Assembly (NCBI RefSeq): GCF_020400825.1
Contig: NZ_JAINVH010000002.1
Location: 248,001-312,000, forward strand
Length of the DNA stretch: 64,000 nucleotides
Source of the DNA: Streptomyces sp. HPF1205
GTDB lineage: Bacteria > Actinomycetota > Actinomycetes > Streptomycetales > Streptomycetaceae
Reading direction: 5' to 3'
Part shown: piece after piece, positions 45,096 through 52,971 of the stretch
How positions within the stretch are numbered: the stretch's first letter is position 1
How the letters are laid out: every line of letters starts with the position of its first letter
The notes under the pieces: model-generated
Database searches by the model: none
What the model was told of the DNA's origin: nothing
Seen by the model: only the letters and a program-made list of their open reading frames with translations
Program-made: the position numbers and the translations under genes

Positions 45096-47279
45096 ATGGC
45101 AGTCATCACCTCTGCCGGACCCCTCACCCGCATCGAGGTCACCCCCGACCTCAACAACGCCATCAACCACGTGGGCGACGCCGTCGGCGAGTGGTTCGCG
45201 AACACGGCGAGCGGCACGTTCCTCGCCGTCAACGGAACCCTCTACGGGCCGGCGTACGTACCGGCCGGCGACTCCGCCGCTCCCCGCACGGCCTTCACCC
45301 CCCTCGGCCAGTCGGGGCCGAGCGGTTCCGGCACCGCCGCGAGCCCGTTCACGATCGTGACCATCGTCAGTGCCGGCGCCGGCGTGACGCTGATCCAGAC
45401 GGACCGCTACGTGGTCGGCAACGAGTACTACGACACCTCGCTCTCGGTCCTGAACAACTCGGGCACCAGGCAGACCGGGTTCGTCTACAGCGCGGGCGAC
45501 TCGTACCTAGCGGACTCCGACTACAACTACGGGCGGGTGTCCGGGACCTCGCCGGCCGCCAGCACCACCCCCGGCACCGGCGGCCGCATCGAGGCGCTGC
45601 TGCCGCGTACCCCCGGCAACACGTACATGGAGGGCGAGTACTTCGAGATCTGGAGGGTCATCGGGCAGCAGCAGCCCTTCCCGAACACCTGCCGGTGCAA
45701 CGAGTACGTCGACAACGGCATCGGTATCGCCTGGCCGGTCGACCTCGCCGACGGCACGTTCGCGACGTACGAGTGGTCGACGGCGTTCGCGCCGGCCGGG
45801 ATGACCACGACAACGCTGTCCAGCGACGTGAACCCGTCGGTGTGCGGCCAGCCGGTGACCCTCACCGCCCAGGTCAGCCCGGTGGCTCCGGCCACCGGCA
45901 CACCCACCGGGCAGGTCGTCTTCCTCATCAGCGCCGACGGCCCCTCACTGACGGCGAACCTCGACGGCACCGGGAAGGCCCAGGTCGTCGTGACCTTGGG
46001 GGTGGGCAGCCACGACGTCATCGCCAGCTACCAGGGCGACTTCCACTTCACCGGCTCCAGTTCCAACCTGTACACCCAGGTCGTGAACAAGGCGCCTTCC
46101 CGCACCGCGGTGACACTCGACCCGAGTCCGTCGGTGTGCGGTCAGCCGGTCATGGTGTGCGCGACGGTGACGGCTGGGACGCCGGGTTCGGGGACGCCCA
46201 CGGGTTCGGTGACCTTCACCGGCCCGGGCGGACTCAACCAGCAGGTCAACCTGGTCAGCGGAAAGGCCTGCCTCACGACGAGCTCGCTGGAATCGGGTAC
46301 CGTCAACGCCGCATATAGCGGTGACGGCTGCTTCCTGAACGGTTCGGGTACGGCGCGGGCGACCGTCAACCAGGCGACCCCGTCGGTGGCCGTGACCGTG
46401 GACCCGAGCCCGTCGGTGTGCGGTGAGTCGGTCATGGTGTGCGCGACGGTGACGGCGGCGTCGCCGGGTTCGGGGACGCCCACGGGTTCGGTGACGTTCA
46501 CCGGTCCCGACGGGCTCAACCAGCAGGTCGACCTGGTGAACGGAAAGGCCTGCCTGGACACCGCCTTCCACTCCTCCGGCACGGTCAACGCCGATTACGG
46601 CGGTGACAGGTGCTTCACCCGCGGATCCGGTTCGGCGAGGGTGACGGTGAACCCGGCGTCGTCGGCGATGACCCTGACGGTGAACCCCAACCAGACGGTG
46701 TGCGGCCAGTCGGTCAGGCTGTGCGCGACGGTGACGGCGGTGCAGCCGGGTTCCGGGACGCCCACGGGTCCGGTGACGTTCACCGGTCCCGACGGGCTGA
46801 ACCAGCAGGTCGACCTGGTGAACGGGCAGGCCTGCCTGGACGCCACCTTCGACACCTCCGGCACGATCACCGCGAACTACCGCGGCGACAGCTGCTTCAC
46901 CGGCGTGACCAGCACGGCATCGGTGACGATCGTTCCGGTCAACACCGTGCTCACCGCGCCCCCCGAGCAGATCCGGGTGCGCGTCAACGGCACCTTCGTC
47001 ATCCCCGCCATGAGCGCCACGCTCAAGACCACCAGTGGCGCCCCCGTCGCCGGCCAGACGGTCACCTTCCGCGCCAACGCGCTGACCGGCCCGATCGCCC
47101 TCGGCTCGGCCGTGACCGACGCCTCCGGCGTGGCGACTCTCGCCCCGCCCCAGGTCACGGTTCCGCCGACCGCGGTGACCGCCCGCACCTACACCGCGTC
47201 CTTCGCGGGCTCGACCTGCTACAACCCGTCGTCGGTCTCGGCGAGTCTGACCTCGGTCCTCTTCCCGCCCATCCCGTGA
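45096..47279 (+). CDS. Ig-like domain repeat protein without signal peptide
   Basis: 727 residues from ATG (MAVITSAGPLTRIEV), with CAGGAGC upstream. Residues 1-245 are a beta-rich N-terminal domain. Then come Ig-like (Big_3-type) repeats of about 95 residues: one without the cysteine pattern (about 246-340), three with it (about 341-620), and a last, different one (about 625-727). The three middle repeats share VCGQPVMVCATV, TGSVTFTGP-GLNQQV, KACL and GDGCF or a close variant, so each has four cysteines. There is no signal peptide, lipobox or membrane helix, yet the cysteine pattern suggests an oxidising environment. No sorting motif is present. The function is unknown. Confidence 0.75.
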   Translation: MAVITSAGPLTRIEVTPDLNNAINHVGDAVGEWFANTASGTFLAVNGTLYGPAYVPAGDSAAPRTAFTPLGQSGPSGSGTAASPFTIVTIVSAGAGVTLIQTDRYVVGNEYYDTSLSVLNNSGTRQTGFVYSAGDSYLADSDYNYGRVSGTSPAASTTPGTGGRIEALLPRTPGNTYMEGEYFEIWRVIGQQQPFPNTCRCNEYVDNGIGIAWPVDLADGTFATYEWSTAFAPAGMTTTTLSSDVNPSVCGQPVTLTAQVSPVAPATGTPTGQVVFLISADGPSLTANLDGTGKAQVVVTLGVGSHDVIASYQGDFHFTGSSSNLYTQVVNKAPSRTAVTLDPSPSVCGQPVMVCATVTAGTPGSGTPTGSVTFTGPGGLNQQVNLVSGKACLTTSSLESGTVNAAYSGDGCFLNGSGTARATVNQATPSVAVTVDPSPSVCGESVMVCATVTAASPGSGTPTGSVTFTGPDGLNQQVDLVNGKACLDTAFHSSGTVNADYGGDRCFTRGSGSARVTVNPASSAMTLTVNPNQTVCGQSVRLCATVTAVQPGSGTPTGPVTFTGPDGLNQQVDLVNGQACLDATFDTSGTITANYRGDSCFTGVTSTASVTIVPVNTVLTAPPEQIRVRVNGTFVIPAMSATLKTTSGAPVAGQTVTFRANALTGPIALGSAVTDASGVATLAPPQVTVPPTAVTARTYTASFAGSTCYNPSSVSASLTSVLFPPIP

Positions 47280-47417
47280 CGTGGCACCACCGTCACGCCG
47301 ACACCCCGTCCCGCCCCGCGGCCCAGAGCCCCGGGGCGGGACCCCGCGTTCCCGCCCCGCCGTCCCGCCCATTGCCTTGCCGCTCATATGCGGCTCGTAT
47401 CGGACTTCGCGGGTTTC

Positions 47418-47888
47418 CTACCGCACGACGGCCCAGACCACTTTTCCGGGGCCTTCCCGGTCGCTGACTCCCCAATGCCCTTCGGTCAGTGTGTCCACCA
47501 GGGCGAGACCGCGTCCTGATACGGCGTCCGGGTCAGGATCGCGGCGCAACTCCGGCTTGCTGCCGTTGGCGTCGTGCACCTCGATGCGCACCCCGTGATC
47601 CAGCCGTTGCAGGCGCGTCGCGATCAGGTTCCCGTACGGCGGGTGGGCGTGGGCCAACGCGTTGGTGACCAGTTCCGACAGAATGAGTTCGGCGCTGTCG
47701 GCGAGTTGCGGCAGTTCCCAGGCGTCGAGATGACGAACGAGGAACTTGCGGGCCCGCCCTACCGATTGGGGAGCGGGTGGCCACATCTTTTCCACGGCGG
47801 ACGGGCCTTGCCCGCTGATCGCGTGCCGAGTGCCCGGCGTTGTCGTGCTGCCCCCGTCAATCCGAACAGGTGGCTTAAGCTCCTGCAT
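47418..47888 (-). CDS. ATP-binding protein, RsbW-like anti-sigma kinase fold
   Basis: 156 residues. The GHKL ATPase motifs are the N box LILSELVTNALAHAH and the G1 box VSGRGLALVDTL. The N-terminal 40 residues are low-complexity. Many such proteins in streptomycetes are encoded beside XRE-type regulators and DUF397 proteins, as here. They may phosphorylate anti-sigma antagonists. The Pro-rich strand WPPAPQSVGRARKFLVRHL is typical. The ATG at 47888 is the only good start. Confidence 0.88.
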   Translation of the reverse strand: MQELKPPVRIDGGSTTTPGTRHAISGQGPSAVEKMWPPAPQSVGRARKFLVRHLDAWELPQLADSAELILSELVTNALAHAHPPYGNLIATRLQRLDHGVRIEVHDANGSKPELRRDPDPDAVSGRGLALVDTLTEGHWGVSDREGPGKVVWAVVR

Positions 47889-47923
47889 GTCAGCGCTCCC
47901 ATAAGCGTTGGCCGCGCCCCGGG

Positions 47924-48014
47924 GCCGCTAGCACGGTCGCCGGGGTCTTCGCCTGTGGCGATGCGTACGGGCGCGGCTGCCGGGGATTCGGGTGTCTCAG
48001 CGCCGCTAGCACGG
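47924..48014. repeat. 13-bp direct repeat between ATPase and XRE genes
   Basis: GCCGCTAGCACGG occurs at 47924-47936 and 48002-48014 in the same orientation, 78 bp apart. The repeats lie in the divergent promoter region and contain the palindrome GCTAGC. They are candidate regulator sites. Confidence 0.6.
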
Positions 48015-48136
48015 CGCATGCGTCTGTCGACTCGCCATGCTGTGGCCCCTTGAGGGTCATTTGGGGCCAAGGTTGAAGACGCCTGGGACGAACGGGCGCT
48101 AGTGTGGAGAACGCCTAAACGTCCCATGGAGGAGCC

Positions 48137-48913
48137 TTGAATACTGCGTTACGCTCTGCTATGGAGGCTGCGAACATGTCACCGCGGCAGCTTGCGGTCA
48201 GGGTAGGAGTTACTGGCAAGACCGTGGAACGGTGGGTGGCTGACGCAGAGCTGATCCCGCACGCCAGGAATCGGGAAGACGCTTCCTCCGCACTGGGAGT
48301 TGACCAAGACATGCTGTGGCCCCAAGCGGTCAAGAACCGCATCAAGGTAGGCACCGACCGGGAGATCGTCTACTCGTACCCTTACCGGTCGGCGTGCCCT
48401 TCTTCGATCTGGGGCGAGGCCATCACCAAAGCGGGTGACGATCTTCTTTTCGCTGGATACACCAATTACTTTCTATGGCTTGAGCAGCCACGCTTCGTGG
48501 CGACTCTGCGCGAAAAAATAACGGCCGGGTGTCGGGTCCGCTTTCTCCTGGGTGATCCGGACTGCGAAGTCACCCGCAACCGTGAGCGGATCGAGGACGT
48601 CGCGCTGAATGTGTCGACACGTATCCGCATCACGCTTGAGAACCTGGCCAAAGTGGGGACGCATGAGCATCTGGAGGCACGTTACTCAGCGCCGGATGAC
48701 GCGGCGAATCATGTCTCACTATCGGTGTTCCGCTTCGATGGTGAGGCATTCGTGACCCCGCATCTCGCCCGCCTGGCCGGTCACGACTCCCCTCTTCTGC
48801 ATCTACGCAAGTCCGGTGACGGAGGCATGTTCGACCGCTTCACGGAGCATGCCGAAGAGCTGTGGTCGCGGGGCATCCCCGTTGAAACGGCAAAGGGTCA
48901 GGTTCCGCAGTAG
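48137..48913 (+). CDS. XRE family regulator with DUF5919-like C-terminal domain
   Basis: 258 residues from a TTG, supported by a GGAGGAG site 2 nt upstream. An N-terminal helix-turn-helix (1-60, MSPRQLAVRVGVTGKTVERWVADAE) is followed by a PLD-like domain: SSIWGEAITKAGDDLLFAGYTNYFLWLEQP, VRFLLGDPDCE, and LHLRKSGDGGMFDRF. The HKD catalytic motif of phospholipase D is absent, so it is probably a ligand-sensing domain. GC content is lower than in the neighbours. It is divergent from the ATPase gene. Confidence 0.83.
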   Translation: MNTALRSAMEAANMSPRQLAVRVGVTGKTVERWVADAELIPHARNREDASSALGVDQDMLWPQAVKNRIKVGTDREIVYSYPYRSACPSSIWGEAITKAGDDLLFAGYTNYFLWLEQPRFVATLREKITAGCRVRFLLGDPDCEVTRNRERIEDVALNVSTRIRITLENLAKVGTHEHLEARYSAPDDAANHVSLSVFRFDGEAFVTPHLARLAGHDSPLLHLRKSGDGGMFDRFTEHAEELWSRGIPVETAKGQVPQ

Positions 48914-49079
48914 TGGTACCCGGATCCACGAAGGCGCCCCGAACCCGGCACATGGGCGCCTTATCGTCAGGTTCGGTCCGTCCCGCCTGGCGCGGGCGGT
49001 GTTCGACCGCGTTATCCGCCTCGGGCTCGACCAGCATGACTCGACCCAGCTCATCGAGCGTATCCGCGACGAGATGTAG
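48849..49079 (+). CDS. Small hypothetical protein overlapping the XRE gene
   Basis: The frame ends at 49079 and its C-terminal 53 residues (RIHEGAPNPAHGRLIVRFG to QLIERIRDEM) look like a real, charged helical protein. The start is uncertain: the frame runs back into the XRE gene with an ATG at 48849, a TTG near 48890 and a GTG at 48816, none with a good ribosome site. It sits between the XRE and DUF397 genes and may be translated by coupling from the XRE stop. The function is unknown. Confidence 0.45.
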   Translation: MPKSCGRGASPLKRQRVRFRSSGTRIHEGAPNPAHGRLIVRFGPSRLARAVFDRVIRLGLDQHDSTQLIERIRDEM

Positions 49080-49085
49080 GCCACG

Positions 49086-49286
49086 GTGGACCGTTTCATA
49101 TTCAGAAAGTCGAGCCACAGCAGTGGCGACCAGCACGGCGAGTGCGTCGAGGTCGCCCGCAACGTGCCCGGCACCGTCGCGATACGCGATTCCAAGGACC
49201 CGCAGGGTCCGATATTGACCTTCACGCCGGAAGCCTGGCGGGCCTTCGCCGCTCAGGTGACGGCGGGGCGGTTCGACCGGATGTAG
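49086..49286 (+). CDS. DUF397 protein
   Basis: 66 residues with the DUF397 pattern: FRKSSHSSGDQHGECVEVARN, VAIRDSKDPQGPILTFTPEAWRAF. DUF397 proteins accompany XRE regulators in actinobacteria and are thought to act as their antagonist partners, in an arrangement like WhiJ/conservon loci. Here the partner regulator has a DUF5919-like rather than a DUF5753 sensor. The GTG at 49086 is 6 nt after the preceding stop. Confidence 0.88.
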   Translation: MDRFIFRKSSHSSGDQHGECVEVARNVPGTVAIRDSKDPQGPILTFTPEAWRAFAAQVTAGRFDRM

Positions 49287-49360
49287 CGCCCCTGTGCCCC
49301 GGCGCGCGTACCGCCCCGGCGCGAGCCGGTGTGCACGCCGGGGGCCGGTGCCCCGGAGGG

Positions 49361-50902
49361 TCAGGCGGAAGGCGCCGGGTCGGAGGGGGACTCGTAGGCG
49401 AACCAGTCGAACGCGACCGTGCCCTCGGTCGCGTACATGCCGATGACGCGGCCGGTGAAGCCGGTGGCGACCTCGGTGGACAGGTACCGTCCCTCCAGTT
49501 CGGCGAGGGGCTGCGCGTCCGGGGCGTCGGGGTCGCCGAGCCAGAAGGCGAGGGTGTCGGGGCCGGTGGGCTCGACGCCGGCGAACTCCGGGGACGGGGA
49601 CGTGATGTCGGTGGTGCGGATGGTCACCGCCAGGGTGAGGGGGCCGGGCGGCACCGGGCGGCGGGCCACGGTCTGGTGCAGCGGTCCGATGCGCGCGACG
49701 ACGCCGACCTCCCCGTCGCCGACCTCCAGGTCGTAGTGGTGGGCCTCGTCCATCCGCACGCTCAGGCCGCCCCGCCCCGCGCCCGGGTCGAGCCGGGCCG
49801 TCACGCGGCAGTCGTGGTGCTGCTGGCGGTGGCCGACGAACGTGTGGCCCGGGCGGTCCAGGGTCGGCCCGGTCGCCGTGAGGGTGAGCCAGCCCGGGCG
49901 CGCGGTCAGGGACCAAGACGCGGCGGGGCGGGCGTAGGGGGAGATCCAGTGCGGCGCGAGCGCGGGCGCGTCGAAGTCGTCACGGGCCGGCCGCGGCTCG
50001 AAGGGGTGCCAGGCGCCGCCGGGTGCGGGGCCGCGCTCGGCCACGGGCGCCACGACGGGCCAGCCGTCCTCGTCCCATTCCACGGGCGTGAGGAACGTTT
50101 CGCGGCCCAGCACCTGGAAGTTGGGGGTGTAGCCGCGGGGCCGGGTGCCGAGCAGCACCATCCACCAGGTGCCGTCGGGCGCCGTGACCAGGTCGGCGTG
50201 GCCGGTGCTCTGGATGGTCCGCTCGGTGCCGCTGTGGGACAGCACGGGATTGGCGGGAGCGCCCTCCCACGGCCCGCGCGGCGAGCGGGCGCGGGCGATG
50301 GACACGCTGTGGCCGCGCTCGGTGCCGCCCTCGGCGATCAGCAGGTACCACCAGTCACCGATCCGGTACAGGTGCGGGGCCTCGGGGTACTTCAGGCCGG
50401 TGCCGGACCAGGTGGGGACGGGCCCCTCCAGCACCTCGCCCTTGACCGGGTCGATCCGCGCGATGTTGATGCCGCCCGCGGGCCCGGAGAAGGCGCACCA
50501 GCAGGTGCCGTCCTCCTCCCACGCCAGGTCCGGGTCGATGCCGGACAGGTCGAGCCACACCGGGTCCGACCAGGGGCCCTCGGGCCGCTCGGCGGTCACG
50601 ATGTAGTTGCCGCCGCTGCTGACGTTGGTGTTGATCATCCAGAAGCGGCCGTCGTGGTGGCGGATCGTGGGCGCGTACAGGCCGCGGGAGGCCATGGTGC
50701 CGGGCAGGGGCAGCGGGAGCTGTTCCGGGCGGTCGAGCACGTTGCCGATCTGCCGCCAGTGGACCAGGTCCTTGCTGTGGAAGATCGGAATGCCGGGGAC
50801 GTACTCGAAGCTGGAGCAGACCAGGTAGTAGTCGTCGCCGACCCGGCACACGCTGGGGTCGGGGTGGAACCCGCTGATCACGGGGTTGTCGTAGCTGTGC
50901 AC
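49361..50902 (-). CDS. Glycoside hydrolase family 43 beta-xylosidase
   Basis: 513 residues from GTG (VHSYDNPVISGF). The GH43 five-bladed propeller has the catalytic base in FHPDPSVCRVGDDYYLV, the pKa-modulating aspartate in GIDPDLAWEEDG, and the acid in LKYPEAPHLYRIGDWWYLLIAEGG. The C-terminal jelly-roll (about 320-513, SWSLTARPGWLTLTA to FDWFAYES) closes the active site in xylosidases of this type. No signal peptide, so it acts on imported xylo-oligosaccharides. A CGAAA-G-TTTCG dyad lies upstream. No transporter genes are adjacent. Confidence 0.92.
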   Translation of the reverse strand: MHSYDNPVISGFHPDPSVCRVGDDYYLVCSSFEYVPGIPIFHSKDLVHWRQIGNVLDRPEQLPLPLPGTMASRGLYAPTIRHHDGRFWMINTNVSSGGNYIVTAERPEGPWSDPVWLDLSGIDPDLAWEEDGTCWCAFSGPAGGINIARIDPVKGEVLEGPVPTWSGTGLKYPEAPHLYRIGDWWYLLIAEGGTERGHSVSIARARSPRGPWEGAPANPVLSHSGTERTIQSTGHADLVTAPDGTWWMVLLGTRPRGYTPNFQVLGRETFLTPVEWDEDGWPVVAPVAERGPAPGGAWHPFEPRPARDDFDAPALAPHWISPYARPAASWSLTARPGWLTLTATGPTLDRPGHTFVGHRQQHHDCRVTARLDPGAGRGGLSVRMDEAHHYDLEVGDGEVGVVARIGPLHQTVARRPVPPGPLTLAVTIRTTDITSPSPEFAGVEPTGPDTLAFWLGDPDAPDAQPLAELEGRYLSTEVATGFTGRVIGMYATEGTVAFDWFAYESPSDPAPSA

Positions 50903-50919
50903 GGGGCGGCTCCGCTTCC

Positions 50920-50930
50920 CGAAAGTTTCG
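50920..50930. promoter_or_regulatory. Dyad upstream of the GH43 gene
   Basis: CGAAA-G-TTTCG is a perfect 11-bp dyad 18 nt upstream of the GTG, in the promoter or leader position. It resembles operators of LacI-type xylose and xylobiose regulators in streptomycetes as I recall them. Confidence 0.6.
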
Positions 50931-51120
50931 ACAATCTTTTCGAATGCAGTCGTCGACCCTATGGCCGCCCCCGGAATTCGTCAACGCCCCCGGAGCCCGC
51001 CCGACCCGCCCTCACCTGCGGGAACCGGGGGACCCGGCGGGGGCGCGGCGCTCCGAAAGCGCGTGGGCTCAGGGGGTGCCGATGCCGGGCGAACCCGGCG
51101 GCACCGCGTACGGTCGAGCC

Positions 51121-51363
51121 ATGGCGGACACGACACGGACAATGGCCACGTTGCCGACCGAGCGGGTAGCCGAACCGGGCGAACCCGACAACTTCACCTC
51201 GGGTCATCCGGCCGAGGCGCGTCAGAGGCGGCACGAGCTGATCGGCGCCGATCTGCTGCGCTATCAGGAGGAGCACGGGGCCTTCTCCGCGGAGGAGTTG
51301 GCAGAGGCGCGCTCCCGGATCTTCGGGCCGGCGGAGGCGCGGGGTGCCGTCAGGCCCCGGTGA
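51121..51363 (+). CDS. Small hypothetical protein
   Basis: 80 residues, MADTTRTMATLPTERVAEPG, then a charged helical C-terminus (HELIGADLLRYQEEHGAFSAEELAEARSRIFG). The last 40 residues resemble small streptomycete proteins that may act as antitoxins or adaptors, but no family was recognised. It converges with the arginase-like gene with a 14-bp overlap at the stops. No toxin gene is adjacent. Confidence 0.6.
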   Translation: MADTTRTMATLPTERVAEPGEPDNFTSGHPAEARQRRHELIGADLLRYQEEHGAFSAEELAEARSRIFGPAEARGAVRPR

Positions 51364-52246
51364 GGGCCGATTCGACCAGGTCGGCGAGAAGAGATGCGCC
51401 GGTGGCCTCGGGGTCGAGGTCGGGGTCGTAGATGGTGAGGTTGAAGCCGACGCAGGCGTCGGAGCGGAGCAACGCGCGCAGCAGCGGGGCGAGTTCGTCG
51501 GGGAGGAGGCCGCCGGGGTCGGGGCTGTCGACGGCGGGCATGACGGTCGGGTCGAGGACGTCCGCGTCCAGGTGCACCCAGAAACCGTCGAGTTCGGGGG
51601 TCTCCAGGCTCGCGGCGACCTCGGCGCCCAGGCTCGCGGGGCCCTGCTCCCGGATCTCGCCCACCGTGGCGTTCATGATCTTCAGCCCGGTGAGTTCGGC
51701 GCGCTGCTCGTCGTAGTCGCGGATGCCCATGACCCGCACGTCCTCGTCCCTCAGGTACGGCCGCAGGCCCTCCAGGTCGGTCAGGTCGGCCTGGCCGCGG
51801 CCGGTGCCGAGGGCCAGTTCCTCGCCGCCCGCGGCGCCCACGTACGCGGAGTTCCCCGGGTGCCGGAAGTCGGCGGACCCGTCGATCACGGCGAGGCCGT
51901 AGCGGCCGATCCGGCGCAGGGCGAGCGAGGCGCCGAGCTGGATCGAGCAGTCCCCGCCCAGGACGACCGGGAAGTCCCCGGCGCGCACGTGGCGCTCGAC
52001 GCGGTCCGCGAGTCTGCGCGTGTACGCGGCGAGGGCCGCGGCGTTGAACACGCCGTCGCCCTTCCGCCAGCCGCCCCGGTCGTAACGCGGCGGCACGACG
52101 ACCCCGCCCTCGTCCGCCCCGAGCCGCCGCAGCAGCCCCTGCTCCCGCAGCGCCCCGGCCAGCTTGTAGCAGCCGGGCACGGTGCCCTCGGCCGGTGGCC
52201 TCAGGCCCAGGTTGGACGGGGCGTCGATCACGACAAGGCGGCGCAT
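51350..52246 (-). CDS. Arginase/agmatinase family protein with altered metal ligands
   Basis: 298 residues of the ureohydrolase fold: VVLGGDCSIQLGASLALRRIG, LAVIDGSADFRHPGN and FWVHLDADVLDPTVMPAVDSPDPGGL. The family usually has GGDHS (or GGDCS in this branch), DGHTDF or DAHxD, and DxDxxDP. Here the second motif is DGSADF, so the histidine ligand is replaced by serine, while the two aspartates remain. The third motif is intact (HLDADVLDP). Metal binding may be weakened or the protein may be a non-catalytic relative. The substrate is unknown; it could act on arginine, agmatine, guanidinobutyrate or formimidoylglutamate. Confidence 0.85.
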   Translation of the reverse strand: MRRLVVIDAPSNLGLRPPAEGTVPGCYKLAGALREQGLLRRLGADEGGVVVPPRYDRGGWRKGDGVFNAAALAAYTRRLADRVERHVRAGDFPVVLGGDCSIQLGASLALRRIGRYGLAVIDGSADFRHPGNSAYVGAAGGEELALGTGRGQADLTDLEGLRPYLRDEDVRVMGIRDYDEQRAELTGLKIMNATVGEIREQGPASLGAEVAASLETPELDGFWVHLDADVLDPTVMPAVDSPDPGGLLPDELAPLLRALLRSDACVGFNLTIYDPDLDPEATGASLLADLVESALTGA

Positions 52247-52405
52247 CCCGCGATTCTTGCCTCACCGGACGCCCGCCGTCCAGGGGGATCACGGGGCCGG
52301 ACACGGAGCCGGCCTCCGCTCGCCGCGCTCAGGCCGACGGCGGCCACCGCGAGCAACCGGGCCGCTCTCCCCCCTGCCTGCCGCCATGGGAAGCGCGGGG
52401 CGACG

Positions 52406-52411
52406 TAAGGT
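52406..52411 (+). promoter_or_regulatory. -10 box of PPOX gene (leaderless)
   Basis: TAAGGT lies 7 nt before the ATG at 52419, giving transcription initiation at the start codon. Confidence 0.5.
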
Positions 52412-52418
52412 GCGTGGC

Positions 52419-52880
52419 ATGGCCAGGAACATCGCGACGAACACGAAGGTCACCCTCGACGAACTGCTGGATTTCGTACGGCCCCGGCACCGGGCGATCC
52501 TGCTGACCCGGCGGGAGGACGGATCGCCGCAGGGCTCGCCCCTGACGTGCGGGGTGGACGACTCCGGGCGCATCGTGGTCTCCACGTACCCGGAGCGGGC
52601 GAAGACCCGCAACGCCCGCCGCGACCCCCGGGTGAGCGTCATCGTCCTGTCGGACGAGTGGAACGGCCCGTGGGTGCAGGTCGACGGCTCCGCCGAAGTC
52701 CTCGACGTGCCCGAGGCCGTGGAGCCCCTCGTGGAGTACTTCCGCAACATCTCCGGCGAGCACCCCGACTGGGCCGAGTATCGCGAGGCGATGGTCAGCC
52801 AGGGCAAGTCGCTGATCCGCGTCACGCCCGAGCGGTGGGGGCCGGTGGCGACCGGCGGGTTCCCGGCGCGGCTGGCGTAG
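52419..52880 (+). CDS. PPOX class F420-dependent oxidoreductase
   Basis: 153 residues of the split beta-barrel fold: LDFVRPRHRAILLTRREDGSPQGSPLTCGVDD, AKTRNARRDPRVSVIVL, and WVQVDGSAEVLD, the typical strands of the pyridoxamine oxidase-like group in actinobacteria. It probably uses F420 or FMN, with an unknown substrate. It is transcribed from a probable leaderless promoter. Confidence 0.9.
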   Translation: MARNIATNTKVTLDELLDFVRPRHRAILLTRREDGSPQGSPLTCGVDDSGRIVVSTYPERAKTRNARRDPRVSVIVLSDEWNGPWVQVDGSAEVLDVPEAVEPLVEYFRNISGEHPDWAEYREAMVSQGKSLIRVTPERWGPVATGGFPARLA

Positions 52881-52902
52881 CCGTACGTACCGGCGTGGCC
52901 GC

Positions 52903-52943
52903 GGGCCGGCCCTCCCCCGCGGTCGGCGGGGACGGGCCGGCCC
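52903..52943. terminator. Bidirectional terminator between PPOX and GT39 genes
   Basis: GGGCCGGCCCTCCCCCGC (52903-52920) pairs with 52926-52943 in 16 of 18 positions around a 5-nt loop. The genes converge here. Confidence 0.8.
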
Positions 52944-52971
52944 GTCGAGCGGCGGCGGCGCCTTCGCCGCG

